Source: Fragilariopsis cylindrus CCMP1102 (Eukaryota; Bacillariophyta; Bacillariophyceae; Bacillariales; Bacillariaceae). Taken from it: a DNA stretch of 64,000 nucleotides. Position 1 is the first letter of the stretch; each line of letters begins with the position of its first letter. Shown piece by piece: positions 22,701-34,383 of this stretch. The stretch lies in the NCBI GenBank assembly GCA_900095095.1, contig FMBT01000304.1:1-64000 (forward strand), written 5' to 3'. Both the position numbers and the translations under genes were made by a program. The notes under the pieces were generated by a model, which worked only from the letters and a program-made list of their open reading frames with translations, made no database searches and had not been told where the DNA came from.

Positions 22701-24802
22701 TCAAAGGATGTAAAGCTGTTGTTCTTAAACCAACTCATGGTGGGCAAAAAGGGAAGGCTCTTACTTTGAAGAATCATACTGCCAAGGAAACCCTCAAGCA
22801 TGTCCAACATCTTCCAATTTTGAAAGGAACAGGTTTATTCGATTGCTACAAAATGCTTGATTTGATGGTCAACAAGTTTATGCCTCCAGATAATCTTATT
22901 AAAGGCTTACCTCGTATCTTCCGGTTAGAGGCATCCGTTCAGCAAATCAAGGTAAGACATTATTTCTATTCGATAGTCTTGGTTGTGCTGTTGATGCTAT
23001 TGTTATGTTGTTTCGATATTATTTTTCTCACTTTTCATTCACTTCTTTCTTAATTTAGGATTGGAGAACCGAATTCGGTCCCACTTGCACCTACCGTGCT
23101 AACCCACACGAAAGCAAGTGCATTGGCGAGAACATGTTCCGTGAATACAGCAAGGAGCTTGCTCGTGAACTTGGTTATACCAATCCGGAGACTAACACTG
23201 GACATGGTACTCGTGGTGGTGGTATATCTCTTGTTGGTAATTCAAAATGTGGTCCTGCTACTACTCTTGGATACTCTCGTCATGGTACTCTCAATATGAC
23301 TGCCACTACATATCACAAGCCCGACATGAATGATAAACTTCGTGGATCATTAGCACTACAAAAATTGGACGCGGATGAGATTCATATGAATGGCGAAATA
23401 GGTACGTTCATATCTATTTCTGTTTCTTATGTCGTTATATATATATATCTTTCTTTCGAATTTGTTATTTAATTCATATCTAACTAATTGATTTTTGTTT
23501 TTAAATTCTATATATAGAACAACACTTCCATACAGAGACTACTGAACCGAGGTGCAAATCAGTCCCTGTATCTTCAACACATGATAATGATAACCCATTA
23601 TTTAGCAAGCCACCTCGCCCTGCTTCATGTGCCAATGATGATCCACTACTCTACAACCCCATTCAACCGATTGGGTCCTTCGATACCACTGATTCTAATA
23701 CTCGACCTACACGCATGCAAAGACAAAACTCTCGAGGTACGTTCCCCTATCTAACTTTGAATGCCTTTCCTATGTATCAAGTACTGTATTCCGAAGTGTC
23801 GTCTCTTTGCGACACGAGGTGCGTATCTATAACGTTTCCATATCATATTTTTAACTCACTTTTTCTATCTCTCATCTCTTAAATTGCAATCACACTCAAG
23901 GTCGGAGCAAGTCAGTTGGGGATCCACCTCCTAAACTTGATGATGATATGACTGATGAGGAACTTACTAGGTGGATGGAGCAACGGAAACAGCTGCAACG
24001 ACCTGCTCCTATCAAGCCCACTCAACATCATCAATCATATCGTCGTGCACCTGATGCTGAATTGTCTATTGACGACCAAATTCTTCAACTACAGCGAAAG
24101 AAACAGCATAACGAACAGCTATCTTCTCCAAGCAAGTCTCCTCCACCTCATCATTATCATCATCAACAGTATCAGCGTGCACCTGCACCAGATGCCTATC
24201 ATGCACCAGATTCACGTCATTCACGTGATGCCTATCATTCACGTGATGCATATTATTCTCGTGATGCCTATCATGCACCTCCTCCACCGCATCATCAACA
24301 GTATCATCGTGCAGGAAGATCTATTGAAGACCAAATTCAATCTCTACGACAACAACAACGTGAGGAACAGTCTTATCCTCCACAACTGTCTCCTCCACCA
24401 CAACAGTATTATCGTGCACCTGCACGTGCTCATGATGCTATTGAAGACCAAATTCAATCTCTACGACAACAGCAACAGCGTGAAGAACAGTCGTATCGTC
24501 CTGTCCGTCTCAAGTCACCTCCTCGTCGGCAACAGTACCATCATTTCGATCCATATGATGCCCCTACACAAGCTCTTCATCGGTCGTCCTACCGTCCTCC
24601 TCAACAGGAACCGATCTATCAACAGAGAACTGAGCATGTTGCTCGTATGTCTTATTCACCTGATCATGGCAAACAAATAGAATATTCTGTATCTCATTCT
24701 AATCAGGTTACTCAACGACCTCCTCAACAGTTTGCTCGTCTACCACCATCTGGTTCTGAATCGTACCATCAACAACGACTACAGTATGAAGATCGTCGTT
24801 AG
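19799..24802 (+). CDS. Crypton-like tyrosine recombinase, nine exons
   Basis: Exons by GT-AG signals and phase: 19799-20097, 20213-20287, 20407-20945, 21267-21616, 21748-22093, 22395-22951, 23059-23401, 23518-23736, 23901-24802. They join without a stop to about 1209 residues. The catalytic set of tyrosine recombinases is visible: GLRSGKEPAA (first Arg, near residue 615), a Lys-rich turn (LKPTHGGQKGK), HGTR (H-x-x-R, near 770), then LGYSRHGT and the nucleophile in TATTYHK (near 806). Upstream (residues about 330-540) is a helical region in the usual position of the core-binding domain. The acidic, Pro-rich N-terminus and a Gln/His/Pro-rich tail with three IEDQIQSLRQQQ units are variable. With no reverse transcriptase, it fits the Crypton group of DNA transposons, some of which contain introns, or a domesticated relative. 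Exon 4's acceptor is the least certain. MARSKK at 20420 (context CCAACCATGG) could be an alternative start. Confidence 0.8.
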
Positions 24803-24803
24803 G

Positions 24804-24945
24804 GTGTTATGTACTTCATTCATATATGTCGTACAAGCACATTCATCTTTCAAGCCCATGAATGCGTGTAAATACTGTATTTTTCATGCAAGTTGACGAA
24901 TTTTACTTTTTTTTCGTCTCTACAGGTTATGAGCCCATTGCCATC
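24804..24945 (+). mobile_element. LTR fragment with half-tRNA primer site
   Basis: GGTTATGAGCCC at about 24926 is an exact half-tRNA(Met) primer-binding site and directly follows CTCTACA, the kind of end an LTR would have. The preceding roughly 120 bp starting TGTTATG may be LTR sequence. No second LTR or element protein follows, so this is an old fragment of a Copia-like element, unrelated in sequence to the intact LTR nearby. Confidence 0.4.
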
Positions 24946-25044
24946 AATCTGTTTTACTAGTACTTTTCCATGCTTTTTATAAGCACTGTACGACGTACGT
25001 ACACATAGATTAATTAATTTTAATTAGAGCTTGTTTTTTTAAAA

Positions 25045-25110
25045 ATCTCAGTATCTCACTCTCAGTATCTCATTTAGCGATTTTTTACTTAGAATAGTTG
25101 GCACGTGCCC
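25045..25110. repeat. Right-hand block of CAGTATCTC motifs
   Basis: Two copies of CTCAGTATCTCA are followed by TACTTAG, CACGTGCCCAAAATTTAC and again ACTTAGG. The same words make up the block at 14520-14765 on the other side of the recombinase gene. The orientation is the same (direct). Confidence 0.6.
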
Positions 25111-25451
25111 AAAATTTACTTAGGCGTCGAACGCGTGCTTCGACGCGCATGACATAAAATTACACGTGTACTGTGATAGGATAACATTTACTGTACATCT
25201 TGCTCGATCGATACGACGAGCCATCACTTCTTTCTTGTTTATTTTTTTTGAAAATTTCTTTTCAAAAAATCTGAACAGATCACTGAACAGATGAACACGC
25301 ACAGCAGAGGCAGAAAGGAAAGAACAAAAAATTGTATCGTATTATTTCACCCCCTTTTTTTCGATCTCTCCTTAACTTTGTACAGTAGCCGATATCTCGT
25401 TCTGTCAATAATACCGAAGTGAAGTGAAGTGAGAACGAAAAGGAATAGACT

Positions 25452-28385
25452 ATGATGGCATTAAATTCATTCTACTCACCGGCGCTAATACGACGACGGC
25501 GAACAATACGAGGACAACAACATGCAATATTCTTCATTCTTGTTGTTTTATCATTTGCCTTCGTCATAAAAGAAGTTGCTGTCGAAGGTTTTATAAATAA
25601 TAATAATAATTATCATCATCATCATTGTCATCCTAATCAATGGCGGAATAGTAATAATAATGTACTTCAATCAACATCAACAGAAACAGAAATAGAGATA
25701 GAAAACGATACTACTCACAACGATATTGATGATATTGATATTGTGGGTGAGAATCGTCGAGGTGACGCAAAAGGTGCAGCATTACGGTTAGTGGATGTTA
25801 CAGTCTCCAGAGCCGGTGTGTCATTAGTAAGAAATATTAATTGGCGAATCGAACCCAACGATAAATGGGCATTAGTAGGTGCGAATGGATGTGGCAAATC
25901 GACATTACTGAAAGCAATCTTAAATGATATCACCGACAATAAAGATCCCAATGCAATAATTGATTACTTAGATGTCGATGGTGACATTACGATACAAAGT
26001 AAACAACAAGTAGGATATTTAAAACAAACCGCCGTGTCGGGATCCATACAAACAATATTTGAAGAAGCATCGTCCTCCATGAAAGATATCACCTCGGCAC
26101 GTACTAAATTACGTAGAGCCGAACAACAAGTGGAATCGTATAGTACTACTGACGATACAATTGATACTGAAAGTACTGACGATACTGACGATACCGAAGA
26201 TGAAAGTACTGATTTAAATCATGATTTAAAATTATTAGATGATGCACGACAACACTATGAAAGAGTGGGTGGATATATTCAAGAACAGGAGGTACATACG
26301 TTACTGCAAGGATTAGGGTTTACGAATATGACACAATTGTGTTCGGAATTAAGTGGTGGATGGCAAATGCGTGTCTCGTTTGCGAAAATGTTATTGTCCA
26401 AACCCTCCTTGTGTTTATTAGATGAACCCTCTAATCATTTAGATCGATCGGCCAGGAAGTGGTTAGCAAATTATTTAAAAAATTATCAGGATGGTGCATT
26501 ATTGTTGGTCACACATGATATTGAATTATTAAAATCGTGTAATCATATTGCGGAAATTACCGGTACCGAAGGTTCGTCACGAACCGTACAAATCTATAAA
26601 TCCTGTACCTATGAACAATATCTACTCCAAAAACGGGAACGAGCCATTGCTGCACAACTAGAATATGAAAAAAATATGGAAAAATTTCAAAAATTACAAG
26701 CCTTTGTGGATAAATGGGGTGCCTCGGCTACGAAAGCCTCCGCGGCACAATCACGTGTCATCCAAATTGAGAAAATGAGAGAACAGGATTATTAGAACCA
26801 CCCTCGACCGCTATCTCCGAAATTGTGAAATTCAAACCCAGACTCACATTACCGGATCCACCGGCACCACAGGGCGGGATAGGTGATAGTAGTGATAGTA
26901 GTGGTAGTGATCATAATGGGGATGATAATGGTATATTATTAGCATTACGAGGTAATGCTGCTGTTGGATATGCTCCACGTACTACTACCACCACCCGACG
27001 ATGCGGACAATGAGAATGAGAATAGCGAAGTTGCTGCTGCAACTGCAATTGCAAATGCAACACCATTGATCACCGATATCAATTTAGATATACAACAGGG
27101 GATGAAGATTTTAATTCGTGGTCCGAATGGTGCCGGTGAGTTAAAAAAATCATAGTCTAGTGACTAGGTAACTGTGTACAGAGTAGTATGCTGTAACCTA
27201 TTCTCTTCTCTTACTTATTTTGTGATGGATGAAACTATTTCCCTGTTCTTACTTACTCACTTACTTATATCACTGAAAATCTCGTCGAAATCCAAACATT
27301 CCGTTCTCTCTCTCTCTCTCTCATAACAGGTAAAACAACATTATTAGATACATTACGTGGAAGGTTACCATTATTGAATGGCGAACGTGTAGAAGATAGT
27401 AATTTACGACTAGGTGTATTTACACAAGACTTAGCACAAGAATTAGATGTGTCACGTCGGGCTGTTGATTTAGTTACAGAATATGCACGATCTGGTGATG
27501 ATGGTAACATCTTCATTAGTGATCAAGAGGCACGGAACATATTAGGTGGATTAGGCTTACAGGGTGAGAAGGCATTGCGTAAAGTTGGACAATTAAGTGG
27601 TGGCGAAAAAGCAAGAGTCGCATTGGCACAATTTGCATTAAAACCAAGTAATTTATATCTCCTAGATGAGGTATCAAATCATTTAGATATTGAATGGTAC
27701 GTCGTCGTATGTCAGATAGATAACATGATTCGTCTCTGGAAGGTTGTTGAATATACAAAAGAGAGGAAGACAGGGAGGAAAAACAAGATACTAACTCTAC
27801 CTTTGTTTTTCCTGTTTCGTTTTTTTTCTTCTACTTTTTCTTCCTCTCTCTCTCAATGAAATGTATAGCGTCGAAGCTCTCAGTGAGGTATTATCAGATT
27901 GGGGTGACGGTAAAGGTGCGATCGTTGTTATTTCTCATGACAAAGCATTTTGTGAACAGGTTGGATTTACTCATATATTAACTATAACGGGTGACGGACA
28001 ATTGCAATTAGAACAACGTGATGCTAATGATAATGACTGGGATTCTTCTGGAAGGACATTTCAAAAATCTGGCGATGTCAACGATGATGATGACGACGAT
28101 GATGATAGTACTGATAACGTTGTCGATAAGGAATTATATGCAAAACGTCGTAAGATGGCATTTAATGCACCAAAACGTATATCAAAGATAGAAACATTAG
28201 TTGAAAAGAAAGAAGAAAAGATTGCAGTTTTAGATGAAGAAATGTTAGCCAATGGTAGTGATGTTGGTGCATTAGTTGATCTTTCTAAGAAAAAGGTTAT
28301 CCTTGAAGAACAGGTAATGGAATTAATGGAAGAATGGGAAGAACTTGAAACTGTCATGGCTGAAATGGAAGGAGAAGAATTTTAA
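25452..28385 (+). CDS. ABC-F family ATPase, plastid-type, with two local frame changes
   Basis: It encodes two ABC ATPase domains and no membrane domain, as in ABC-F proteins that act on ribosomes. Domain 1: Walker A GANGCGKST, signature LSGGWQMR, Walker B CLLDEPSNHLD. Domain 2: Walker A GPNGAGKTT, signature LSGGEKAR, Walker B YLLDEVSNHLD, then ISHDKAF. Introns are 27136-27329, which splits the second Walker A, and 27697-27868. The N-terminus has a signal peptide and VEG|FINN, suggesting plastid import. In the first exon the frame closes at 26795, continues in sense in another frame (EPPSTAISEIVKFKPRLTL, LALRGNAAVGY), then returns to the original frame near 26980 (PLITDINLDIQQGMKI). That is two compensating shifts in the linker, with all catalytic motifs kept. 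Either this is a consensus error or the copy is damaged. Function by family is translation-factor-like. Confidence 0.85.
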
Positions 28386-28502
28386 ACTAGTAAAATATCT
28401 ATTTTTAACCTCCCTCTTGCAGCATCCTAGCTAGCTGCATCTATTTTCACGTGCTGCTACCCGTCTCTGTGTTCCTCCAACACTTGCACACTGATGATCA
28501 TG

Positions 28503-28520
28503 CCCCCCCCCCCCCCCCCC
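28503..28520. repeat. Poly-C run
   Basis: Eighteen consecutive C bases lie in the 3' flank of the ABC-F gene. The length of such a run is often uncertain in assemblies. Confidence 0.9.
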
Positions 28521-28619
28521 ACTCTAAAGATGCAGTACTTGTTACCGTTGCTATTGCTTTCGGACTGTTTTCTTTTGGTATGTATTTTGCTTTCATTCGC
28601 GGAATCTTTTCATTTTTCA

Positions 28620-28690
28620 TATCTTCTTTTTCAAATCTTCTCTCTCCTATTTCGCGCTACCAGTTTCGCGCTACCAGGGGCGTGTGTTTA
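28620..28690 (-). repeat. Dispersed repeat, CTGGTAGCGCGAAA family
   Basis: TTTCGCGCTACCAG occurs twice in tandem at about 28652-28679, next to CAAATCTTCTCTCTCCTA and GGGGCG. The reverse complement matches 59144-59240 and 59316-59410, which share CCCCTGGTAGCGCGAAA and GAGAAGATTTGA. It is a dispersed repeat family of unknown type. Confidence 0.65.
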
Positions 28691-28994
28691 AAATAAGTAC
28701 AGCATGCGTCGAAATAAAACATTCGAAGGCTGCTTGTGAAATGTGCTTAGTATGCAGAAATAATGCGAGATTTTTTATTTGAAATGCGGTTTCCTTTTCT
28801 CATTTCGCGCTGTCCCATCTAAATAAATATATTGACACGCGCCGCAGCCTATTTTCGTCGAAGATTTTCGGTCGAACCGCCATTGTTTTGATACGATCGG
28901 AATATTCTAAATTCTTGCCTTTTTTCGTCGCCTCTTTTCAAATATCATAAAATTAAAATCAATAAGCTATCGAGCAAAAAATAACAACAAAAAC

Positions 28995-30611
28995 ATGAAA
29001 CTCATATTCAAAATCGTAACGATTTTTATCGCTTCAGCTGAATTATCGTATGCAGTAGATGCTGATGATGATACGGGTTACGCAAATCCCTGCAATGATT
29101 TGGGGACCATAGAGACACTAAGTAAATTGTATTACGATGTATCACACACAAATGGTTGTTCCGATGGTTCTCCGTCCTTTCACTGTTCCGGCATACTTTC
29201 TCACGGGCATGATTCATGGTTAGGAGATGGTTCGACTGAATCAAGCGAATATCCAGGAATATACCCCGCCGGCGGGCCAAATATGACAAACTTTTCCATG
29301 GGAACAGAAACACTTGCATCAGCAGCGTGTCCAACAGAAATCGTTGACGATGGAAAGTATCCCTTCTGGTGTCCTACACCAATTGCTATCGCGGAAGGAG
29401 GAATTTCTTTCAGCTATATTCGTCGTGATATTGCATTGCCAGGAAAATTCCTGGATGAATGGAATGATACAGGTGTAGTCTCTTACAATGCCAACAAAAC
29501 AGAAAAACCTATCCCACTATGGCCCGGACCGGGGATCATGCTCATACCCGAAGACTATCCAATGGTCACCAATGGACAAGTTGATGTACCGTCTGGAGCA
29601 ACATCATTTTGGAATAATAGAGTCGGTTCAAGCTGGCCATTTGATGGGGCATCAAGTGGCAGAATCAACTGTGGCAATGGCTTCAGTTTGGCGGAAATAA
29701 TGGCAAATGTTGATGAGCTTAATGCTCTGGATGTACCAAAAGATATACTCATGCAATGCCCCCCGACAACACCCGATTGGGAAGAATATGCATCCATCCC
29801 TTCTGGTTGGGAAGATTATTGTCCGGACTTTGATAGTTCTGATGAATATTACAACCATTTGACTCAAACTTTGGAAGAAATCAAAGCGAAACTTGACGAT
29901 GGCTACTACAGTCCAAACAGTACATACATTATTGAGCGTGCCGACATGAGTGTGAGTGGTGAATCACCTGAAGAAATATCAAAAGAAATTGAAGGTTTTG
30001 TTGCCGGTTCGCTTGAAACTACTCCTTCTCTATTTGCCTGTGGGATTAAGACAGATCAATTTGATAGTGTTTTTATTCCAGCAATGAATTATGAAAATTG
30101 GCCGGAAGAACGTCGTGATCTCTTCCAGCCTTCAGCAATTTCAACAGATGCATTCAGAATTGAAACCGTTGTAAGGTCTTGGCAGGGAATGGGATTTAAC
30201 CAGCTTGGGAAACATATGGTCTTTTATGCAGATGAACAAGAGGAGGGATCAGAAGAGAAAGCGTTGGCATACGCTTCTGATTTTTACAAGGCCAGTCAAA
30301 TTGGTGGCGGAACGCCAATCTCTATTCCTGTTGTTTTTGTGAATCAAGAGGAACTTATTAAGGACTTTGACGCAGAAATTGACACCAAGCCGAATCCTTT
30401 CCGTTGTGCTGCTACATCGTCTTCTCCGACAGAAAAGGACGCAACAATTTCTTCTACTACAACCACCAATGCAGCAGCAGGAGAAGAAGATACCTCGGAG
30501 TCTTCTGCCAATTCAGCAGGAGAAGAAGATACCTCGGAGTCGTCTTCTGCATCGGAAAAATCTTTGTTAGCATTTTATTTTGCTATGGTTGCATTTGTTT
30601 TAGTCGTCTAA
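28995..30611 (+). CDS. Secreted protein with hydrophobic C-terminal anchor, unknown family
   Basis: A 538-residue single-exon protein. Residues 1-20 form a signal peptide ending SYA. The mature part has about a dozen Cys, several N-glycosylation sequons, and ordered aromatic-rich motifs: FHCSGILSHG, GGISFSYIRRD, WPFDGASSGR, INCGNGF. The tail is Ser/Thr/Glu-rich with two AGEEDTSESS units, then a 16-residue hydrophobic C-terminus with no charged residue after it, the layout of a GPI-anchored surface protein. The order CSG...GG-SFSY-RD...PFDG recalls a family of secreted proteobacterial proteins, but that comes from memory and is unverified. I give no function. Codon use looks slightly richer in GC than the neighbours. 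Confidence 0.8.
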   Translation: MKLIFKIVTIFIASAELSYAVDADDDTGYANPCNDLGTIETLSKLYYDVSHTNGCSDGSPSFHCSGILSHGHDSWLGDGSTESSEYPGIYPAGGPNMTNFSMGTETLASAACPTEIVDDGKYPFWCPTPIAIAEGGISFSYIRRDIALPGKFLDEWNDTGVVSYNANKTEKPIPLWPGPGIMLIPEDYPMVTNGQVDVPSGATSFWNNRVGSSWPFDGASSGRINCGNGFSLAEIMANVDELNALDVPKDILMQCPPTTPDWEEYASIPSGWEDYCPDFDSSDEYYNHLTQTLEEIKAKLDDGYYSPNSTYIIERADMSVSGESPEEISKEIEGFVAGSLETTPSLFACGIKTDQFDSVFIPAMNYENWPEERRDLFQPSAISTDAFRIETVVRSWQGMGFNQLGKHMVFYADEQEEGSEEKALAYASDFYKASQIGGGTPISIPVVFVNQEELIKDFDAEIDTKPNPFRCAATSSSPTEKDATISSTTTTNAAAGEEDTSESSANSAGEEDTSESSSASEKSLLAFYFAMVAFVLVV

Positions 30612-31240
30612 AATTATAGGAATCAAAATGACGGAAGATTCCTCCGGGGTGCGAACCAGTAGTCAATATAATTTATAAATACATTAATAAATAGGTTTAT
30701 TTTATATTCGTGATAAGAAAATGATGATTTCTTTCATAGCATTCAGCTTTGATTTCAATAGTTGCTGATTTGTGTTTCCTTCTCTTTAATCTTATCGCTC
30801 AATCAGAAAATTAATAAGCTATTCATCATCATACCGACCTGCCTCCAATACTTTACTACTGTAATACAAATCAGTATCTGATGGAAGATTGAGTCATGAC
30901 TAATTGAGTCCCACAAGTGGATCAATGAAACTTGACAAAAAACTTTCAATTAGTGAATGAAAAATCGTTAGTCACGAGTCACATTCCTAATGGAAATTTC
31001 ACGTTGATAGTTTCACCTATTTAAGGCGAGTAGTGAAATTTCACACGGTGTAGATTGATGATTGATTGATTCATTCGATTCATTCATTCATTCATTCATT
31101 CGATTCCTTCGAATCTTCATTCCATTTTGATTCCTCATATCAATTCCGATTGATCATTGAATCATTCATTCGTAATTCGTATTAACTTACTGTCATTAAG
31201 AAAACATAAACAAGCATATCAAGTATATCAAGTAGTAGCA
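30612..31240. other. Intergenic, promoter side of ISN1
   Basis: AT-rich with a GATT/ATTC tetranucleotide stretch at about 31060-31105 just upstream of the ISN1 start. No gene seen. Confidence 0.6.
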
Positions 31241-33634
31241 ATGTCATTCTCATCACGTAGACGCAATTATTTTCTTACTCCTCATCGGAGAGATGGATTG
31301 ATTGAATGGTACGTACGTATTTTGAGTAGTTTGAGTTTTTTCGAAACTACAATACTATTTTTTTGTAACGAGTCAAGTCATTCGTGTACATTATAAATCT
31401 ATGTTTAAGTGGTAGCGGTGGTGGTTTGGCTTGTATTGGCATAGGTTGGCGTAGGGGGTATGCTGTGATGGTGGTTGGTCCAATTAAAATAGCACCACCA
31501 ATCTTCCGCTGCTCTTCTTCTTTTTAGATCTGCGTGTGTTTGTTTACTTTTTGTGTGTGTTTGTTGCCACAATCCATCCTGTCATGCTGTTATTTGTTCC
31601 AATAAAACAGAGTGTACGACACGACGCAATCAAATCGAATCGAATCATGAACGTTCTGATTGATTCGATTCGGTAGTGTTGGCAGCATGAGATTCTGCTT
31701 TTTAATCGTCATCGTGTCGTTGTTATTGAAAGAAGGAGCCGCCGCCGAACGCAAGAACAATTTGTTGTTGGGTAGGAGGTCAGCAGCTGATGTTGTCCGC
31801 TGGTGTTGTGGAACGCAGTTGTAATCTATCTACTACTATTACTACAACTTCGCTCTACTCTCTCGTTATTTTTTTTGTGAAATCTCACATATTACTATAA
31901 CTGACTACATGTTGACTGTATTGTATTGTATTGTATTGTATTGTATTATATTACAGGATGAAAAGTATGTTAATGCATAGTTTTGTTTTAGATGCATTAG
32001 CAACAACAGGTGGAGATACATTTTCACATTTTGAAGAACTTGTGAATGAACATCGTGATATGATGTGTTGTAATGCCAATACTATTTTGTACGAAGATAA
32101 TGGAAATGGAGGTGGCGCAAGTTCTAGCACGATTGATGCAAATTTGAATCCTGTGGAACCACGACAATCACGTCTTAAAAGATTAGTACCGACCGTTGGT
32201 ATATTCCATACTTCATTACCATTACGTAAAGCGTATGAAATCTATAATGCCAAGTACAGACTGGATAAACGTCGACATCTTGCTATCTCATTTAATGAAA
32301 TACGTCATATAATGAATTTAGCACAAATTATGGCAATGACAATAACAACTCATAAAGAAGGAATCGAGGGTGACGCTGACCACCGTAGTAGATGGTCATC
32401 ATCATCGTCACATCCATCTATATTAGATTCACCATCTTTAGTATGTACCAAGAACGACAGTAGTAGTGCTGCTGACAATATTCCCGAATTTAGTCTCAAT
32501 GGAAATAATGAAGTAGTAGAAGTACAAGTACAGGCATCAGTGGTATCAAAATCAAAATCATCACACAAAAAATGCAAAAGCAAATTTAATGGTCCATCAT
32601 TAATAACATTTGATGGTGATCAAACATTATATAGTGATGGTGCAAATTTTGAATCCAATCCAAAATTAGCGAATTATTTATATTTATTATTAAAAAATGA
32701 TGTGACGGTGGCTGTTGTCACAGCTGCTGGGTATGAATATGATACATCTAAATATGAATTACGTTTATCAGGACTATTACAATATTTTAAAAATCATTCC
32801 TGTAAATTAACAAAAATACAATTAAATTGTTTTTATTTATTTGGTGGGGAATGTAATTATTTATTACGATTAGATTCGGATTATAAATTACATCCTGTAA
32901 ATGAAATTGGACCAGGTGGTTGGATGACATCCACGAAATATTTGGGTTTGGATTCACCAGCAAATTGGTCCGAACATAATATAACCCAATTATTAGATCT
33001 AGCCGAATGTTCCTTAAAAGCATCTATAGAGGATCAAAATTTACGGAATGCACGTTTTATCCGTAAAAAACGTTCCGTTGGTTTAGTACCAGCATCGTTA
33101 GATGATGCACCAATTCCACGTGAAGCATTAGATGAAACTGTATTACGTGTACAAGATGATCTTGACAATATGTTACGAAGTAATACAAGTCCAAGTTTAC
33201 CATATTGTGCATTTAATGGTGGTAGAGATGTTTGGGTGGATGTTGGTAATAAACGTGTTGGTGTACAACTATTACAATCCTATCTAGGTGTCCCAGCAGA
33301 AGAAACATTACATATTGGTGATCAATTTTTAAACACTGGTAATGATTATGCAGCCCGGCAAACATGTCCATGTATATGGATAACATCCCCAGATGAAACA
33401 ACATATGTATTAAAATCTATATTAAGATTAGCAGGTATTGTACCAACAACTGCAGGAGTAGTGCAACAGCAATCCTCTTCTACTAAATTACCACCACCAA
33501 GGGATAATAATAATGAAACAAGCAAGAAGGAAGAAGGTTCAAATGTTGATTTTACAGAATTAGAACGACGTACGAATGCTGTTGGTACAATGGATGTATT
33601 TACAGGTGAAATCATTACCCACAATAAGCAGTAG
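31241..33634 (+). CDS. ISN1: IMP-specific 5'-nucleotidase (two exons)
   Basis: Exon 1 (31241-31308) encodes MSFSSRRRNYFLTPHRRDG and LIE, matching the start of fungal ISN1. The intron is 31309-31956. Exon 2 runs to 33634, giving about 581 residues. The junction codes LIEW-MKSMLMHSFVLDA, as in the family. ISN1 hydrolyses IMP to inosine in the cytosol as part of purine salvage and turnover. The HAD-type nucleophile motif FDGDQTLYSDG, the later GRDVWVDVGNKRVGV and the acidic motif HIGDQFLNTGNDYAAR are all present. An Asn/Ser-rich insert (about residues 160-225) separates the N-terminal domain from the catalytic core and is longer than in yeast. The 648-nt intron is the longest in this window and ends in a TTGTA pentamer run. 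Confidence 0.93.
31921..31950 (+). repeat. TTGTA pentamer run at the ISN1 3' splice site
   Basis: At least five TTGTA units lead directly into the ATATTACAG acceptor of the ISN1 intron. Confidence 0.85.
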
Positions 33635-34383
33635 TAATCTGACGATCACTGAACTAGCAGCAATACACTGCTCTTCTTCCTCATCCGTTGAATAAGGGTT
33701 GCTGCCTGTGACAACGGCAACTATTGTAGTTAATTCCTCCTCCTCCTCGCTCTACACCAGAGGAACGAATAATAACAACAGCAACAACAATTGAAAAAGA
33801 ACGCACACAAATAAAAACTCCCACTCACTCCCTGTCACTTAAAGATTAGAAAAATAAGATCAAAAACTCACACAAACAAACAAACGAAAAGAATAAAAAA
33901 GAAAGACATTGTTGTTTTACGTAAAATCGTTTTGCTATCTAAAATAATCTCTTTTTTCTTTATAAATTAAGAGTTATACTATCATTTTACTGTAATATCT
34001 AATAATGATCGAATATAGGACTTGCATAGTTTTATCTTCTTCCTGAATGAAAGAAGATACGTCCTTTCTGCTATAATATAGCGACCTTTTTGTTTTGTTT
34101 TGTTTCTTTGTCGTCTAATGAAATATATCGTAGGATCATTCATTCATCACTCGCTCGCTTGCGATTCCATTTTCGTTCCATACCATACCATATCCGTTCC
34201 ATTTCTTTTCCTTTCTAATTGTATTATCTATTTATTTTGTAGTACTATGTTAATCGTTTTTTCCTCTCTGTGATTGTGATTGTGATTGTTCCTGTGATGC
34301 GATTGCGATTTGTGATTTGCGATTTGTCGTCGTTCGTTGTGATTTACATTTACAATTGATTGATTGATTGACCAATTATTTAA
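33635..34383. other. Intergenic between convergent genes
   Basis: 3' flanks of ISN1 and of the minus-strand acidic protein. Contains GTGATT repeats at about 34270-34340. No gene seen. Confidence 0.6.
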
